A stretch of DNA of 64,000 bases. It comes from Chaetorhynchus papuensis (Eukaryota > Chordata > Aves > Passeriformes > Rhipiduridae). Made by a program: the position numbers and the translations under genes. The DNA is taken from the NCBI GenBank assembly GCA_013396525.1, contig VWYX01000121.1, positions 896,059 to 960,058 of the forward strand. The letters are read 5' to 3'. The notes below the pieces were generated by a model. The model was not told the DNA's origin, made no database searches, and saw only the letters and a program-made list of their open reading frames with translations. This document shows, in pieces, positions 28,601 through 36,959 of the stretch (its first letter is position 1; each line of letters starts with the position of its first letter).

Positions 28601-31600
28601 CTGCTAATTTTTTTGCTGGTTCTGTGTTCTTACCCTGCTTCTTTGCTTAATATCCATGCACATAAATTAAGCTAAACTGGGAAGTAGTGGGGGGGTGGTT
28701 GCTGCAGAGGCTCTGGCTGGCAGCCCCAGGTGCTCTGGGCAGTCTTGGTGGCGAGTTCAGCACTGGGGACTGAGTGGTTTCTGCTGTCAGCAGACTGTAA
28801 CTGGCATCAGCATTCCTGCATGAGTCTGCCTTCAGATGGCTTTTGGCAAATTAAGACCCTGTTAAGATCTCTCATGCTGACACAAAGAAAGCATCTGGTA
28901 AGGACAAGACTTGAGCAGTAAACACTGTCTGAAGCACTTCTGGGTTCTCCATTTACCAACAGTTCCCTTTGTCACTCAAGGCGAGCACCTCAGCCTTGTT
29001 GCTGTGCTCCATGAGTGCTGGTGTCATCGTGTTCACCATGTTTATGCAGTAAAAGAAATGTGAACATGGTAGTAACTGGTTTTAAGAGAGAATTAGCCTG
29101 TTGGTTTAGAAATCCTGCCTCCTTCTGGTCCTGTTTTGGCATTGGCTGTAAATTCTGTCCTTAGCCTTATCTTCACAAAATGACTCTCTGAGCAAATCCC
29201 TGACCTGAAACACTTTGCAGCAGGGATCTGAAGTGGCATTACCACTCCTAGATAAAAGTACCCTCATTTTTCAGTCACTGCTTGTTTCCCCTGAATTCCT
29301 CCTGTCAGTCATTCTGTTGAGAATGGGATGGGGTATTTGTGGGGCAGCTGATGCAGATTTCTGGTTGGGGTGGTAGAGCTTTTCTGGATACAGCCCATCT
29401 GTCTGGAGTGTTCCCTCTTTGTGGCTGTGAGTGTAGTTTTTCTCCTTAAGAACTGTGAGTAAATAAATCCACATAACTACGTACTCCTCTCTTTAGCCTT
29501 CCTGCTAAATGTTTCTCACCTTAGATGGCATGCTCCTATTCCTTTCTCCCAGTGGCCTGCTCCAGCTCCTCCCAGTTCAGATCTTCCTATACATTTTAGA
29601 CTATGGCTTATCTCAGGCCCTAATGAAGATGTCAGATAAAATCCAGTACAGGCTGCAGATTTGCTTGTGCATGTCATCACTCTTATTTTTTAGGCAAGGG
29701 TTAGTCCCTTAAATTGCTCCTCAGTCTGTCATTTAATCCTTATTTTATTGCTGCTGCTGCTGATTGCTGGTGCTACCAGTGCATGACAAAATGCCATACT
29801 CTATCTCAAAGCCGTCTCCACATGGATCAAATCAATAAGATATTCAGAGAATTATTTCTTTTTAATCTTTTGTATGTAGGTGCCTATGAATCTGGGAATT
29901 TGTCCTTTTTGTTTCCATACACACAGCCCTTTCATGCCCAGAAGTGCTATTTTTAGTTCTAATTTACTGCACATGTGTAATGCGTGGCAGCTTCACGCAT
30001 CTCCTCTCCTCGCTGCGCAGGCTGGCGATAAGCTCTTCCCTTCCCTCGTTTACTTAAATCCCTTCCCTTTGTGCTGTGAGGTGCTTTTATATCTCTGTAA
30101 GATTGCCTGTCTGGGCAGGTGTTCTGGTGGAGGTAGATCTATATAATTAGTAGTAGTTTTCCCTTGTGGACTGGGCTACAGAGAGATGCTGGGTTCTGTA
30201 ATATGTATTGACTGGACAATCTCTTTTGAGTGTTTTCTAAACAGGATACCAGATCTCCTAGAAGCTCTGTTGTGTATGGAAGCATTATTTCCTATATAGA
30301 AGGCTTTTTCAATGCCCTTGGGATGTCATTTGGAGAAAGACAGGTAATGAAATATATCTTCTGTGTGTTCTAGTATATGGTAGCAGCCCCAGTGTTATGT
30401 TTCACAGAATGCTTTCTGAAAGCATCAGATGTAACAAAATTATTTATGGTTTTAGTAAACCTTTCTGCACCTCTTGCTGTTTCTCCTGTGATGTTGTAGG
30501 AGAGTGTATGAGCAGGTGGAACAAAGTGTGGGCTTTTAGTTCTTGGATACTCCCGTGTGACTTCTGCACCAATTTGTGCTGTGGAAATGAAAGACTGAGG
30601 AATGAAACAAGAAAAAGTTAGCATTGGAGGCCTTTAAATTGTCTTGTTATGTGTCTGGCTTTCCCCCAGCTTTTCCTCTTCTTCCTGATGGTTGCATCCA
30701 GGCTGGCTTTGATAGCTGTGCAAATATTTGCAGTTGTGAGGGGTCCCACTCCTCTGCAGAATGCCAGGGAAAGGGGCTGCTCTGCTTTGAGGTATGGGGA
30801 GGGGAGGACAATGAGTTGGGGATGGGGCCCTTACATAACTAGTTCTTGGTAAGATAGGAATAAAGGAGAGAAAAGCTCAGAGCAAAATACTGAACAGGAA
30901 AGAGAGTCATCACTATGAAGGTGATATCCTGATGTATGGAAAGGGAGCATTTAAAATGACACAAGGTGTTGGAGAACAGCAGGCTGTTCTTTGCTCCTCT
31001 CCTGCTCAAATATGGAGCTGAATACACGGTAGTGGAAAACTCTCTGTAGAGAAACTGTTCTGCAAAAATTTATTTTGGGGAGGGGGAGAAGAGAATAGGA
31101 ATGTAAATAACAATTTTCATCCTTTGAAAATCAGGCAGTATGGCAGTAAATGCATTTATTTAGTTTACCTCCATGGATTTTCTCACAAAGGTCCTTTCAA
31201 AACGGTGGCTGGATGTGATTTGGCTGTGTGTTACTCCTCATAGCCTGTAGTTTGCATGTTATTTTGTAGAGGCATACTAAACACTTAAATTTTTTTGTTA
31301 GTTGGATGGCAAAGTCATTCCTCCAGATTCTGGGCTGTCTGTGTGCAAGCATCTGCTGCACCTCTGTTTTTGCTGAAACAAGTATCTGAATGCTTTTCTT
31401 TGTTGTAGGCTGTGCTAGCCCCTTTCTCTGTGGCAGGAGGATCAGCAGAAAAATGCAGGTCTGAGATACGCAGGCAGAAAGCAGCAGCTGATCGGACTCT
31501 TCTCTGTTCCTCTGCTCTTTCGGCTTCCAGTAAATGAATCTGTCAAAATCTTCATCAGAAAGGTCCATGGGTTACCACAATTTAGTAAATAAAATGGTGT

Positions 31601-34600
31601 AGGAATTGTTCCCTGACCCCAAGACCAGTCACAACAGCCCAGCATCCAGCCTTTCTTGCCCCTTAGCCAGGTAGCCCCAGGCATGCAGCTTGCCAGGAGC
31701 AGTCCCTGACCACAGTGGGTCCTGGCAGGTGTGCTGTGTGGGAGAGGGCTGCCTGCCAGGACCCACTGCTTGCTAACAGTGCAGAGGACACAGGGAGCGG
31801 TGTTTGGGCCCCCTCATTTGGAGGTTTGCATGTGGCCTGGGGGTCTGTCTTGCTCCTGGGCTGGGATTCCTGTCAGCTGATGAGCCTTACAGTCTAATGT
31901 AGCTGCCTGTGCTTCTGAAGTCACTGGTGGGGATAGCTCATCTCAGTCTGGTGGCTGTATCCAGCAAGACCACCTGTCTCTTCCTCTGCACTGGCAAGAG
32001 AAGATCTTATGCACAGGGAGGTAAGATGAATCCCTCTGGAAAGGTGATGAGTGCAAACTGTCGTGCCTGTTTTAAAGCTGGGAAGCTTTTGCTCTGCCAA
32101 AGAGTGCAGAGTGTTGAGTGTATTGCAGGTGCAGCTGGGGCCAATCTGTGGAGTAAGCAAGGGCCAGAAATCTGAGATAAGCCCTGAGAGGCTGCACAGT
32201 GCTTTATGTGGAAATCAGATGGGTTCATCTCCTAAAGCTGCTTCTCCTTTTGAAGGCTCTCACTTCAGTAGGTGCCTGGTTTGAACTCTTGCAGTGGTGT
32301 TTGTAGAGGCATGTTTCTTGCTCCCATCATCATGTCTTTCTCTTCTGTATTTAAGTATTTATCCTGCAACAAGTTACTATGGAGCATTTCTGGCACTTAG
32401 ACTTATTATCTTCTTCAATCTCATAAACTTTTTCTTTAGTATGGTTACATGTTTTGAAAGCTTGGGGAATTTGCTGCATTTCACATTCTTACCTTCAGTA
32501 GCTTCCCTGTCACCTCCTCCTCCTGCCCCTCTTTGTTTGTCAGTGACCTCTGAAACTCTGCTCCCTTTTGTTCCCATCCTGCTGTTGGCTGACTGAACCC
32601 AGTCCCCTCTGGCTTTAATTACTCAGCTGCTCTTCCTCTCCCAGATGATGTTGCTGCCAGGAGCTTCACTCCTGGCCTCGGTGCGCTTCGTGCTCCTGCT
32701 CTTGTGCCGTAGTGATAAAACACCACACTGGTGTTCTCTTGCTTGTTGGAGGTTTGTCCTTTCCCTCCCCCTGGGCAGTTTGCCTCTAATGAGAAACAGG
32801 GATGGTCTCTCTGCCAGGAGCGAGACCAGAAGCCTGGCAGTGCTGGTGCTGAGGAGTGGCCTTCCCCTTCAGCTGGCTCCCAAGCTCCCGTCCTGGCAGC
32901 TGTTGGAGCAGGGATCTGTAGGAGGAGTGAGTCTGTTCCCTTCCTGAGGCATTGACCAGTGAGACTCCTGCCAAGCCAGAGGAGGCTAAGGAAGCGTGGA
33001 GGTGGCTCAGGGGAGGAAGGGGCTCAGCTGCAGCCAGAAAACGCCCACAACACCGTGTGTGCAGTAGCTGCTGCTCCGACAGGATGTTTTGAGTGGCTGA
33101 AACTTTGGGTAAGGTGAATCAGATGAAAGTTCTGTGGATTTGGGAAGGTTTTCTGTAGATGAAAGGAGAAAGAATAGAATAGATTAGAGACTTAAAGCCA
33201 AAAAACTTATTTTTCCTGGTTTGTGTTTCCTGAAGGAGGTCTGGAGGTCAAAGACAGAGTAAAGGGCTGATGTATTCTCTGTCTTTGGACTTTAACAGCC
33301 AAGGAGCTGTCTGAACTGGTGGCTAGGCTTCCCTTGCTGTGTTGGATTCCTGTTGCCAGGCCTTTCTTACATTAACTTGTCTGATCCCTTTTTAAGTTGT
33401 GCATGCTTCTGGCATCTCGGAGGTTTCCTGTGGCGATGAGCTCCCCCCTTGGGGTGTGCAGTGTGTTGTGTTCATGTGAGAGCACTCTGCTCCAAGGCAA
33501 ATGCTTTCTTGTGCAGGAATATGCTGAACTACTTCCAAGTGTGGCTCCACTGTAACTTTTTGTCCAGCATTAGTGAGATGGTGACATTTTAATCCTACCA
33601 ATATATAGGTGATGCACCACCAAGAGAAGGTGGTGAGGCCTCATATTGCCCGGAGATGGGGTTGGTTTTTTTCCTGTCATTCTCAGGTGTTTGTAAAGCA
33701 CTGTGTTTGGTTTCTAGGTGGCTGTGGGTGGAGACAGGTCTGCAATGCTGTCCAGTGTCATGGAGGAGCTGGTGAGGTTCCGCACGAAGGTCCGGCATTA
33801 CGCGCTGGCTCTGCCGGAGGCAGGAGATGCTGTGCCAGTGGAGGGTGCGGCGGGAGCCAAGGAACCCGAACAGGAGCAGAAGGAAAAGAGGAAGCAGCTA
33901 ATGCGGGAGAGAAAACCCCTCTTGGAGGCTTGTGACAGTCTGCGTGGAGACCTTGCTGCCTTTGGAATCCACATAAAGGTAGGAGACAGTAACCCTCTTT
34001 ATGAGAGTCTCGGTCACTTTTTAAGACAACACTTACTTTTGTCCTTCATTCCCCTCCAGCAGCTTCTGGTGGTGTGCCCTGCTCCCTGTGTGACTGCAGT
34101 AGCAGGAGGTAGAAGTCAAGCCCTTGTCTGGCTGTACTGCTGCCTTCTCTTCTGCTCCCCTTCAGCCTGGTGTCTCCATGCAAGCCACTGAAAATCCCAT
34201 AATATTCAGAAATCCCTAAATTGCCCAAGTTCAATCCAGAAGGAAGGGTGTGAGTAATGAGTGGAGTGTTGAAAAAGATTGCAAGGGAACTGGAAAGTAA
34301 ACTGAGATGACGTGTGAAAATAAGGCCTTCCTTCTACCTTCCCCACCCAAAATAAGTCTTTGTGAGAAAGCCTCTTCCATCTTCAGCAGCTTCATTCCCA
34401 ACTGTTCCTGAGCCACAGGGGCTTTGCCCAATTCCTGTACCGCTCCTCTCTCCATCCTACTTTCTACTTCTAGCCTACACCTAATGCCAGTGTTCTTTTC
34501 CCTTATCTCAGTGGCATCTCTGACTCAAGAGAAGACCCTCGCTGGCATTACTGCCTCCTCCTGGTTCCAAGGAGCTGCATTACTTCTTTAAAGTGCTGCT

Positions 34601-36808
34601 TCTTCCACTTCATCTTGGTCACTGCCCTTCTCGCCTCCACGGGGCGAGGGTCAGTGCTGCTCCTTGCGTGCAGAATAATCCTCCACATTCTCTCCCTCTG
34701 TCCAGTTTATGCTGCTCATTTTCCTGTGCTTGGGAACTGATCCTGGCAAGTCTGGTTCCATGGTTTTACCAGTGGGAGGATGGAAAGCACAGTGACATGA
34801 GGGAGTGACAGCACATCTGCTGCAGCTGCCGAGCGTGAGGGCTGTCAGTTGTCAGCGCTCCTGTTAGAGCGGAGCGCGGTCGGCTCTCTCCTCTCGCGTG
34901 GCAGCGAGCGCGCCGACACGCACGGGGCGAGGGCCAGAGCGTGGTGGTGCTGCTGAGCTGCAGCTGTGAAAGGAAAGGGAAGCTGGAACATCTGCTTCCT
35001 CCAACTTGTTTGTAAATCCCCACTAAACTCTTCTGTCAAGCAGGTTCTCAAATCCAAACAACTGCGCTGAGACAAAGTCTTGGAGAAGCAGCCTGCCTTT
35101 TCATCTGTTGGAAAAACGCTGCAGCCCCACCTCCATCCTTTCACAGATTTGTTTTGGTTTGTTTTTAAAGGGATTTACATTTGAAAACCCCACAAATTAG
35201 TCTGAGCTAGGATTCAAACCATTCCATTTATTAAAAAAAAATTTTAATAACCTGAAGCTCAGCATAATCTGTCCCAGAATAGATTGCTTCAGAAGACAAA
35301 GCACACATGCACTTATGAGCACACACAGCAAGCATCTAAAGCTGACCTCCTGCATTTTTTGCTGATACTGCGAAAGTATCTGAAGGGGTGCTGTGAAGTT
35401 TGCTCACACCTTGCTTTTGCAGATCCCATGGAGTCCTGTAAACTGAGTGGTGCAGCTCTGCAATTCCTCACACAGGCTCACCAAAGCACATGTGCAACAA
35501 GACATGGCCTACACCAAGCAGGGCTCTCCCTGCCCTCTTGCTCATCAGGAGTGTGCCTGGCTGGGTCAGCTGATGCTAAAAATGCCCCAGAAAAACAGCC
35601 TTTAACAGGGGTCCTGCTTGCCTAATAATAAGTGCTTGAGGAAGTTACTTGAATTTCTCATTTCTACCCAGCCTCTCATTTCCACAAAACTTTTGAGCTT
35701 CACACTGTGCATGCATTAATGCCTCTGCCAGCACGCTGCCCTCTGTCATGTGAGGCTCAAGCAAGCCAGCAACTTCTCAAGTCCATGTGCAGAAGGAAAA
35801 GCAGGGGAACAGATGAAGCAGACAAGCCTCAGCTCCACCCAGTGCAGACTAGGAACCCCCCTGGTTTGAGGCAGGGCAGGGAGGGGGTGGCTTGAGTTGA
35901 AGCTTAATTTCCTTAAAAATCAGTTTTGTAGAAAGGGTAATTTGTCCCTCAGGTTCTAGCTTGTGATTTCCCTACTTGGGTTTCTTCTATCAGGTTGCTC
36001 AATGCAAAGGACGTTGGCTGAAGTTACATAATTTGCAACAGACTGATTAAAAAACCCATGTGTCTTTTCTTGGCATTGTAACATGCTTGGAAGCTATGCT
36101 ACTAAGTGAAATGTAGTAATTGGGTAGTTAGGCATCAAAAAGTTTTCATTTTAATGTTAAAAAAATTTCAACATTTCCAGCCACTGTAATGAATCAGCAC
36201 TCATGGAATGTTGTTTCAATATTCAGATTAACCTTTATTTTCAACCACTGCAGTCAAACAGCTGGTTCTAAATAGAATGTTCAATTTAGCTGTAATATTG
36301 CCTTTCAAAAGTATAACAGTATTGCATTACAGATACTAAAATCAGCAGGCTTCTGTCCCGAGTTCAGAAGATCAAACATGTTCAGCAGTATAGTCTTATG
36401 TATTGAGTGTGTTTTTTGAGGAACATGAGCCATTGAGACTTGAAAATAGGACTGCATGAGTTGAGCAGAAGCTACTCATGTGAGAGGCTACACCCCTCTG
36501 TAGCATCCCACACCAAAGAGGTGATATTTCTACTATGTATTTTCTCCCTCTGGGCTGTGAAAAGTTGTCTAGTTTTGTTTTACAGCTGTGAGCATTATTA
36601 GTAGCAGTGACATTCCTGTGAGACTGTATTGCCACCTCTTTGGCCCAACTGGATGAATAGCTTTACTGAGTGAATCTTGGTTAAAACCTGTGATCCAGGC
36701 TGGTGGAGTTGACCTGCTTACTTTTTCTTGCAGGACAGAGCTGCTGTTTCAACCTGGGAAATTGTGGAAGGCAGGCAGACAGAGAAGCAGACTGAGAAAA
36801 AAAGCTGA
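1419..36808 (+). CDS. CARS2: Mitochondrial cysteinyl-tRNA synthetase, complete gene, 15 coding exons
   Basis: Attaches cysteine to mitochondrial tRNA-Cys in the matrix, using ATP. Coding exons: 1419-1645, 2234-2284, 6375-6492, 9085-9156, 9753-9858, 10579-10662, 13045-13174, 15427-15560, 18560-18627, 21179-21245, 26080-26218, 28202-28325, 30245-30343, 33718-33978, 36734-36808. They total 1,755 bases (584 residues plus stop) and the frame is continuous across all 14 junctions. Seen in the protein: an Ala/Arg-rich N-terminus (about 1-45) like a mitochondrial targeting peptide; the HIGH-type motif HLGH at 88-91; KIIKR at 125-129; KMSKS at 318-322; zinc ligands Cys79, Cys258, His283 and Glu287, with the spacing of the bacterial enzyme. 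The human protein, as I recall, has 564 residues; the extra length is mainly in exon 14. The KIIKR and KMSKS lysines are those linked to cysteine persulfide synthesis in this family. Every expected exon is present and I see no sign of decay. Confidence 0.97.
1660..1694. other. Assembly gap (35 N)
   Basis: A run of 35 undetermined bases in CARS2 intron 1, 15 bases after the exon 1 donor, within the CpG island. High GC content is the likely cause. Its true length is unknown. Confidence 0.99.
1738..2214 (+). mobile_element. CR1 LINE 3' fragment in CARS2 intron 1
   Basis: Starts near GTCCAGTTCTGGGCTCC, continues through AGGAAGAACTTCTTTATG, GAACAGGCTGCCCAGG and CCCTTCCAACCC, and ends with TTCTGTGATTCTGT. 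It fills nearly all of intron 1 and stops 19 bases before exon 2. Sense orientation relative to CARS2. Confidence 0.92.
2234..2284 (+). CDS. CARS2: CARS2 coding exon 2 (first zinc cysteine and HIGH motif)
   Basis: This 51-base exon encodes YSCGPTVYDHAHLGHAC. It carries zinc ligand Cys79 and the class I ATP-binding motif HLGH (88-91). The acceptor CTGCAG ends at 2233 and the donor GTGAGT starts at 2285. A CR1 element ends only 19 bases upstream. Confidence 0.95.
2285..6374 (+). other. CARS2: CARS2 intron 2
   Basis: AT-rich, ordinary intron sequence with GTGAGT donor. I see no gene, recognisable repeat or RNA in it apart from short T runs (for example near 4989). Confidence 0.8.
6375..6492 (+). 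CDS. CARS2: CARS2 coding exon 3
   Basis: Residues 93(split)-132. It contains the conserved MGITDIDDKIIKRANE stretch; KIIKR falls at 125-129. The acceptor is TTTTCCAG and the donor GTAGGT. Confidence 0.96.
6493..9084 (+). other. CARS2: CARS2 intron 3
   Basis: No gene or recognisable element seen. Short open frames are not family-like. Confidence 0.8.
9085..9156 (+). CDS. CARS2: CARS2 coding exon 4
   Basis: This exon has 24 whole codons (residues 133-156): an acidic helix containing YEEDFKQDMAALK, a well-conserved part of the family. A strong poly-T acceptor precedes it and the donor is GTACAA. Confidence 0.95.
9157..10578 (+). other. CARS2: CARS2 introns 4 and 5
   Basis: Two short introns (9157-9752 and 9859-10578) around exon 5. 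Nothing beyond splice signals recognised. Confidence 0.85.
9753..9858 (+). CDS. CARS2: CARS2 coding exon 5
   Basis: Residues 157-191 plus one base of Gly192. Begins VLPPMVYMRVTDNIPQII, the family's conserved helix after the HIGH region. The donor is GTAAGA. Confidence 0.95.
10579..10662 (+). CDS. CARS2: CARS2 coding exon 6
   Basis: Completes Gly192, then encodes NVYFDVKSWGKRYG and so on (193-219), ending in one base of Val220. The later half (VLTTINPDTQDEA) is the variable loop of the family. The donor is GTAAGT. Confidence 0.95.
10663..13044 (+). other. CARS2: CARS2 intron 6
   Basis: Holds the diverged CR1 (11511-12055). The following 12.1-12.5 kb has an odd purine-rich texture that may be a further old repeat, not identified. 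Confidence 0.75.
11511..12055 (+). mobile_element. Diverged CR1 LINE 3' fragment in CARS2 intron 6
   Basis: Older copy of the same 3' region: ACCTGGAGAAGAGAAGGCTC, CCAGGCTCTTCTCAGTGG, GGACAAGAGGCACTGATCAC, GGGAGGCTGTGGAGTCTCC and GGGGGTTGGATTAGAC appear in CR1 order. Clearly more mutated than the intron 1 copy; the terminal repeat is eroded. Confidence 0.85.
13045..13174 (+). CDS. CARS2: CARS2 coding exon 7 (second zinc cysteine)
   Basis: Encodes DSDKRHGKDFALWKAAKP and GRPGWHIECS (221-262). Cys258 in WHIECS is a zinc ligand that reads the cysteine thiol. The exon ends with two bases of Ser263. The donor GTCAGA is weaker than consensus but is the one that keeps frame. Confidence 0.95.
13175..15426 (+). 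other. CARS2: CARS2 intron 7
   Basis: No gene. Holds the 22-bp tandem duplication near its 3' end. Confidence 0.8.
15274..15317 (+). repeat. Perfect 22-bp tandem duplication
   Basis: The same 22 bases, starting CTTGTTTTAAAACTGCAG, occur twice head to tail (15274-15295 and 15296-15317) with no mismatch, 110 bases before CARS2 exon 8. Probably a recent replication slip. Confidence 0.95.
15427..15560 (+). CDS. CARS2: CARS2 coding exon 8 (His/Glu zinc ligands)
   Basis: Encodes [29 protein letters not shown] and so on (264-307). His283 and Glu287 complete the zinc site. There are two candidate acceptors 5 bases apart (AG at 15425-15426 and 15430-15431). Only the upstream one keeps frame and family spacing. 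Confidence 0.94.
15561..18559 (+). other. CARS2: CARS2 intron 8
   Basis: AT-rich intron with a poly(T) run near 18.29 kb. No gene or recognisable mobile element seen. Confidence 0.8.
18284..18310 (+). repeat. Poly(T) tract in CARS2 intron 9
   Basis: A T-rich run, TTTTTC followed by about 18 T, then an AT-rich patch. Simple sequence; no element boundary seen. Confidence 0.8.
18560..18627 (+). CDS. CARS2: CARS2 coding exon 9 (KMSKS loop)
   Basis: Completes Gly308, then encodes HLHVKGSQEKMSKSLKNYITIK (309-330). The KMSKS signature (318-322) binds ATP and stabilises the adenylation transition state. Confidence 0.97.
18628..21178 (+). other. CARS2: CARS2 intron 9
   Basis: Holds a short CR1 terminus (18880-18935). 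The second half (20.1-21.1 kb) is very AT-rich. No gene seen. Confidence 0.8.
18880..18935 (+). mobile_element. CR1 3' terminal remnant in CARS2 intron 9
   Basis: Short match to the extreme 3' end of CR1: GGTTGGAGTCGACAGTCTC, TTTTCCAACCTGAATGATTC and a final TGTT. The left boundary is unclear and the element may extend to about 18780. Confidence 0.6.
21179..21245 (+). CDS. CARS2: CARS2 coding exon 10
   Basis: Encodes DFLKKCSSDQFRMFCLRGRYSS (331-352) and one base of Ala353, the stem-contact helix after KMSKS. Acceptor TTTAG, donor GTAAGG. Confidence 0.93.
21246..26079 (+). other. CARS2: CARS2 intron 10 (longest CARS2 intron)
   Basis: About 4.8 kb, higher GC in 21.2-25.2 kb, which yields many overlapping chance open frames on both strands. 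Contains the fold-back element at 25613-25711. No gene recognised. Confidence 0.75.
25613..25711. mobile_element. 99-bp fold-back (MITE-like) element with 30-bp inverted ends
   Basis: Positions 25613-25642 are the exact reverse complement of 25682-25711 (30 bases, no mismatch), with a 39-base centre. The outer bases are TG..CA (TGTCCTGGGG..CCCCAGGACA). GGGGG flanks both sides (25608-25612 and 25712-25716), consistent with a 5-bp target duplication. It has no coding capacity. Perfect arms suggest recent insertion or maintenance. It lies in CARS2 intron 10. I cannot assign a family. Confidence 0.75.
26080..26218 (+). CDS. CARS2: CARS2 coding exon 11
   Basis: Residues 354-398 (VEFSDESMQDAKNLLQAIS and on to ILWE) plus two bases of Arg399. 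This is the start of the helical C-terminal domain. Acceptor TTCCTTAG, donor GTAAGT. Confidence 0.94.
26219..28201 (+). other. CARS2: CARS2 intron 11
   Basis: GC-moderate. It contains three overlapping open frames of 145-151 codons at 27471-27998 on both strands, none resembling a known family. Confidence 0.7.
28202..28325 (+). CDS. CARS2: CARS2 coding exon 12
   Basis: Residues 400-440, including the conserved ADDFDTSRAVAAIMDL. The acceptor (CTTCTTGAAG) has a poor last base context but is in frame. Donor GTAACC. Confidence 0.93.
28326..33717 (+). other. CARS2: CARS2 introns 12 and 13
   Basis: Introns 28326-30244 and 30344-33717 around exon 13. No gene recognised. A minus-strand frame at 31197-31568 begins MDLSDEDFDRFIYWK, noted separately. 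Confidence 0.7.
30245..30343 (+). CDS. CARS2: CARS2 coding exon 13
   Basis: Thirty-three whole codons (441-473): DTRSPRSSVVYGSIISYIEGFFNALGM and following. Acceptor AAACAG, donor GTAATG. Confidence 0.93.
33718..33978 (+). CDS. CARS2: CARS2 coding exon 14
   Basis: Eighty-seven codons (474-560). The first part, MEELVRFRTKVRHYALALPEA, and the last part, PLLEACDSLRGDLAAFGIHIK, match the family. Between them is a charged Glu/Lys/Gln-rich insert (about 514-540) longer than the human protein as I recall it. Donor GTAGGA. Confidence 0.94.
33979..36733 (+). other. CARS2: CARS2 intron 14
   Basis: Separates exon 14 from the small terminal exon. Contains the CpG-rich patch at 34828-34943; otherwise AT-rich unique sequence. 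Confidence 0.8.
34828..34943. promoter_or_regulatory. Isolated CpG-rich patch in CARS2 intron 14
   Basis: Roughly 20 CpG dinucleotides fall within about 115 bases, while surrounding intron is CpG-poor. No exon of either gene is recognisable in it. It could be a small unmethylated island, an alternative promoter or enhancer, or the remnant of a GC-rich insertion. Confidence 0.5.
36734..36808 (+). CDS. CARS2: CARS2 coding exon 15 (terminal)
   Basis: Twenty-four codons plus TGA: DRAAVSTWEIVEGRQTEKQT and a short Lys-rich end. The STWE(L/I) core matches the human terminal exon. It lies 2.75 kb beyond exon 14, after acceptor TTCTTGCAG. Confidence 0.92.
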   Translation, partial: DRAAVSTWEIVEGRQTEKQTEKKS

Positions 36809-36877
36809 TCCTTCATCCTTGGACTTGTTTTTTATTTCAGCTACTTTGGCAACTGTTGTAAATACTAATTCTTTCAA

Positions 36878-36883
36878 AATAAA
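36878..36883 (+). terminator. CARS2: CARS2 poly(A) signal AATAAA
   Basis: AATAAA lies 70 bases after the CARS2 stop. A GT-containing stretch (GAGCGTGTAATTTG) follows about 30 bases later, where a downstream element would be. A second AATAAA is at 36954-36959. The 3' UTR would be about 100-170 bases. Confidence 0.75.
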
Positions 36884-36959
36884 ATCTGTTGAACAGAATG
36901 GCTAAAAATGAGAGCGTGTAATTTGAGCAAAACTGTTGGCACTGCTGCTTGGTAAATAA

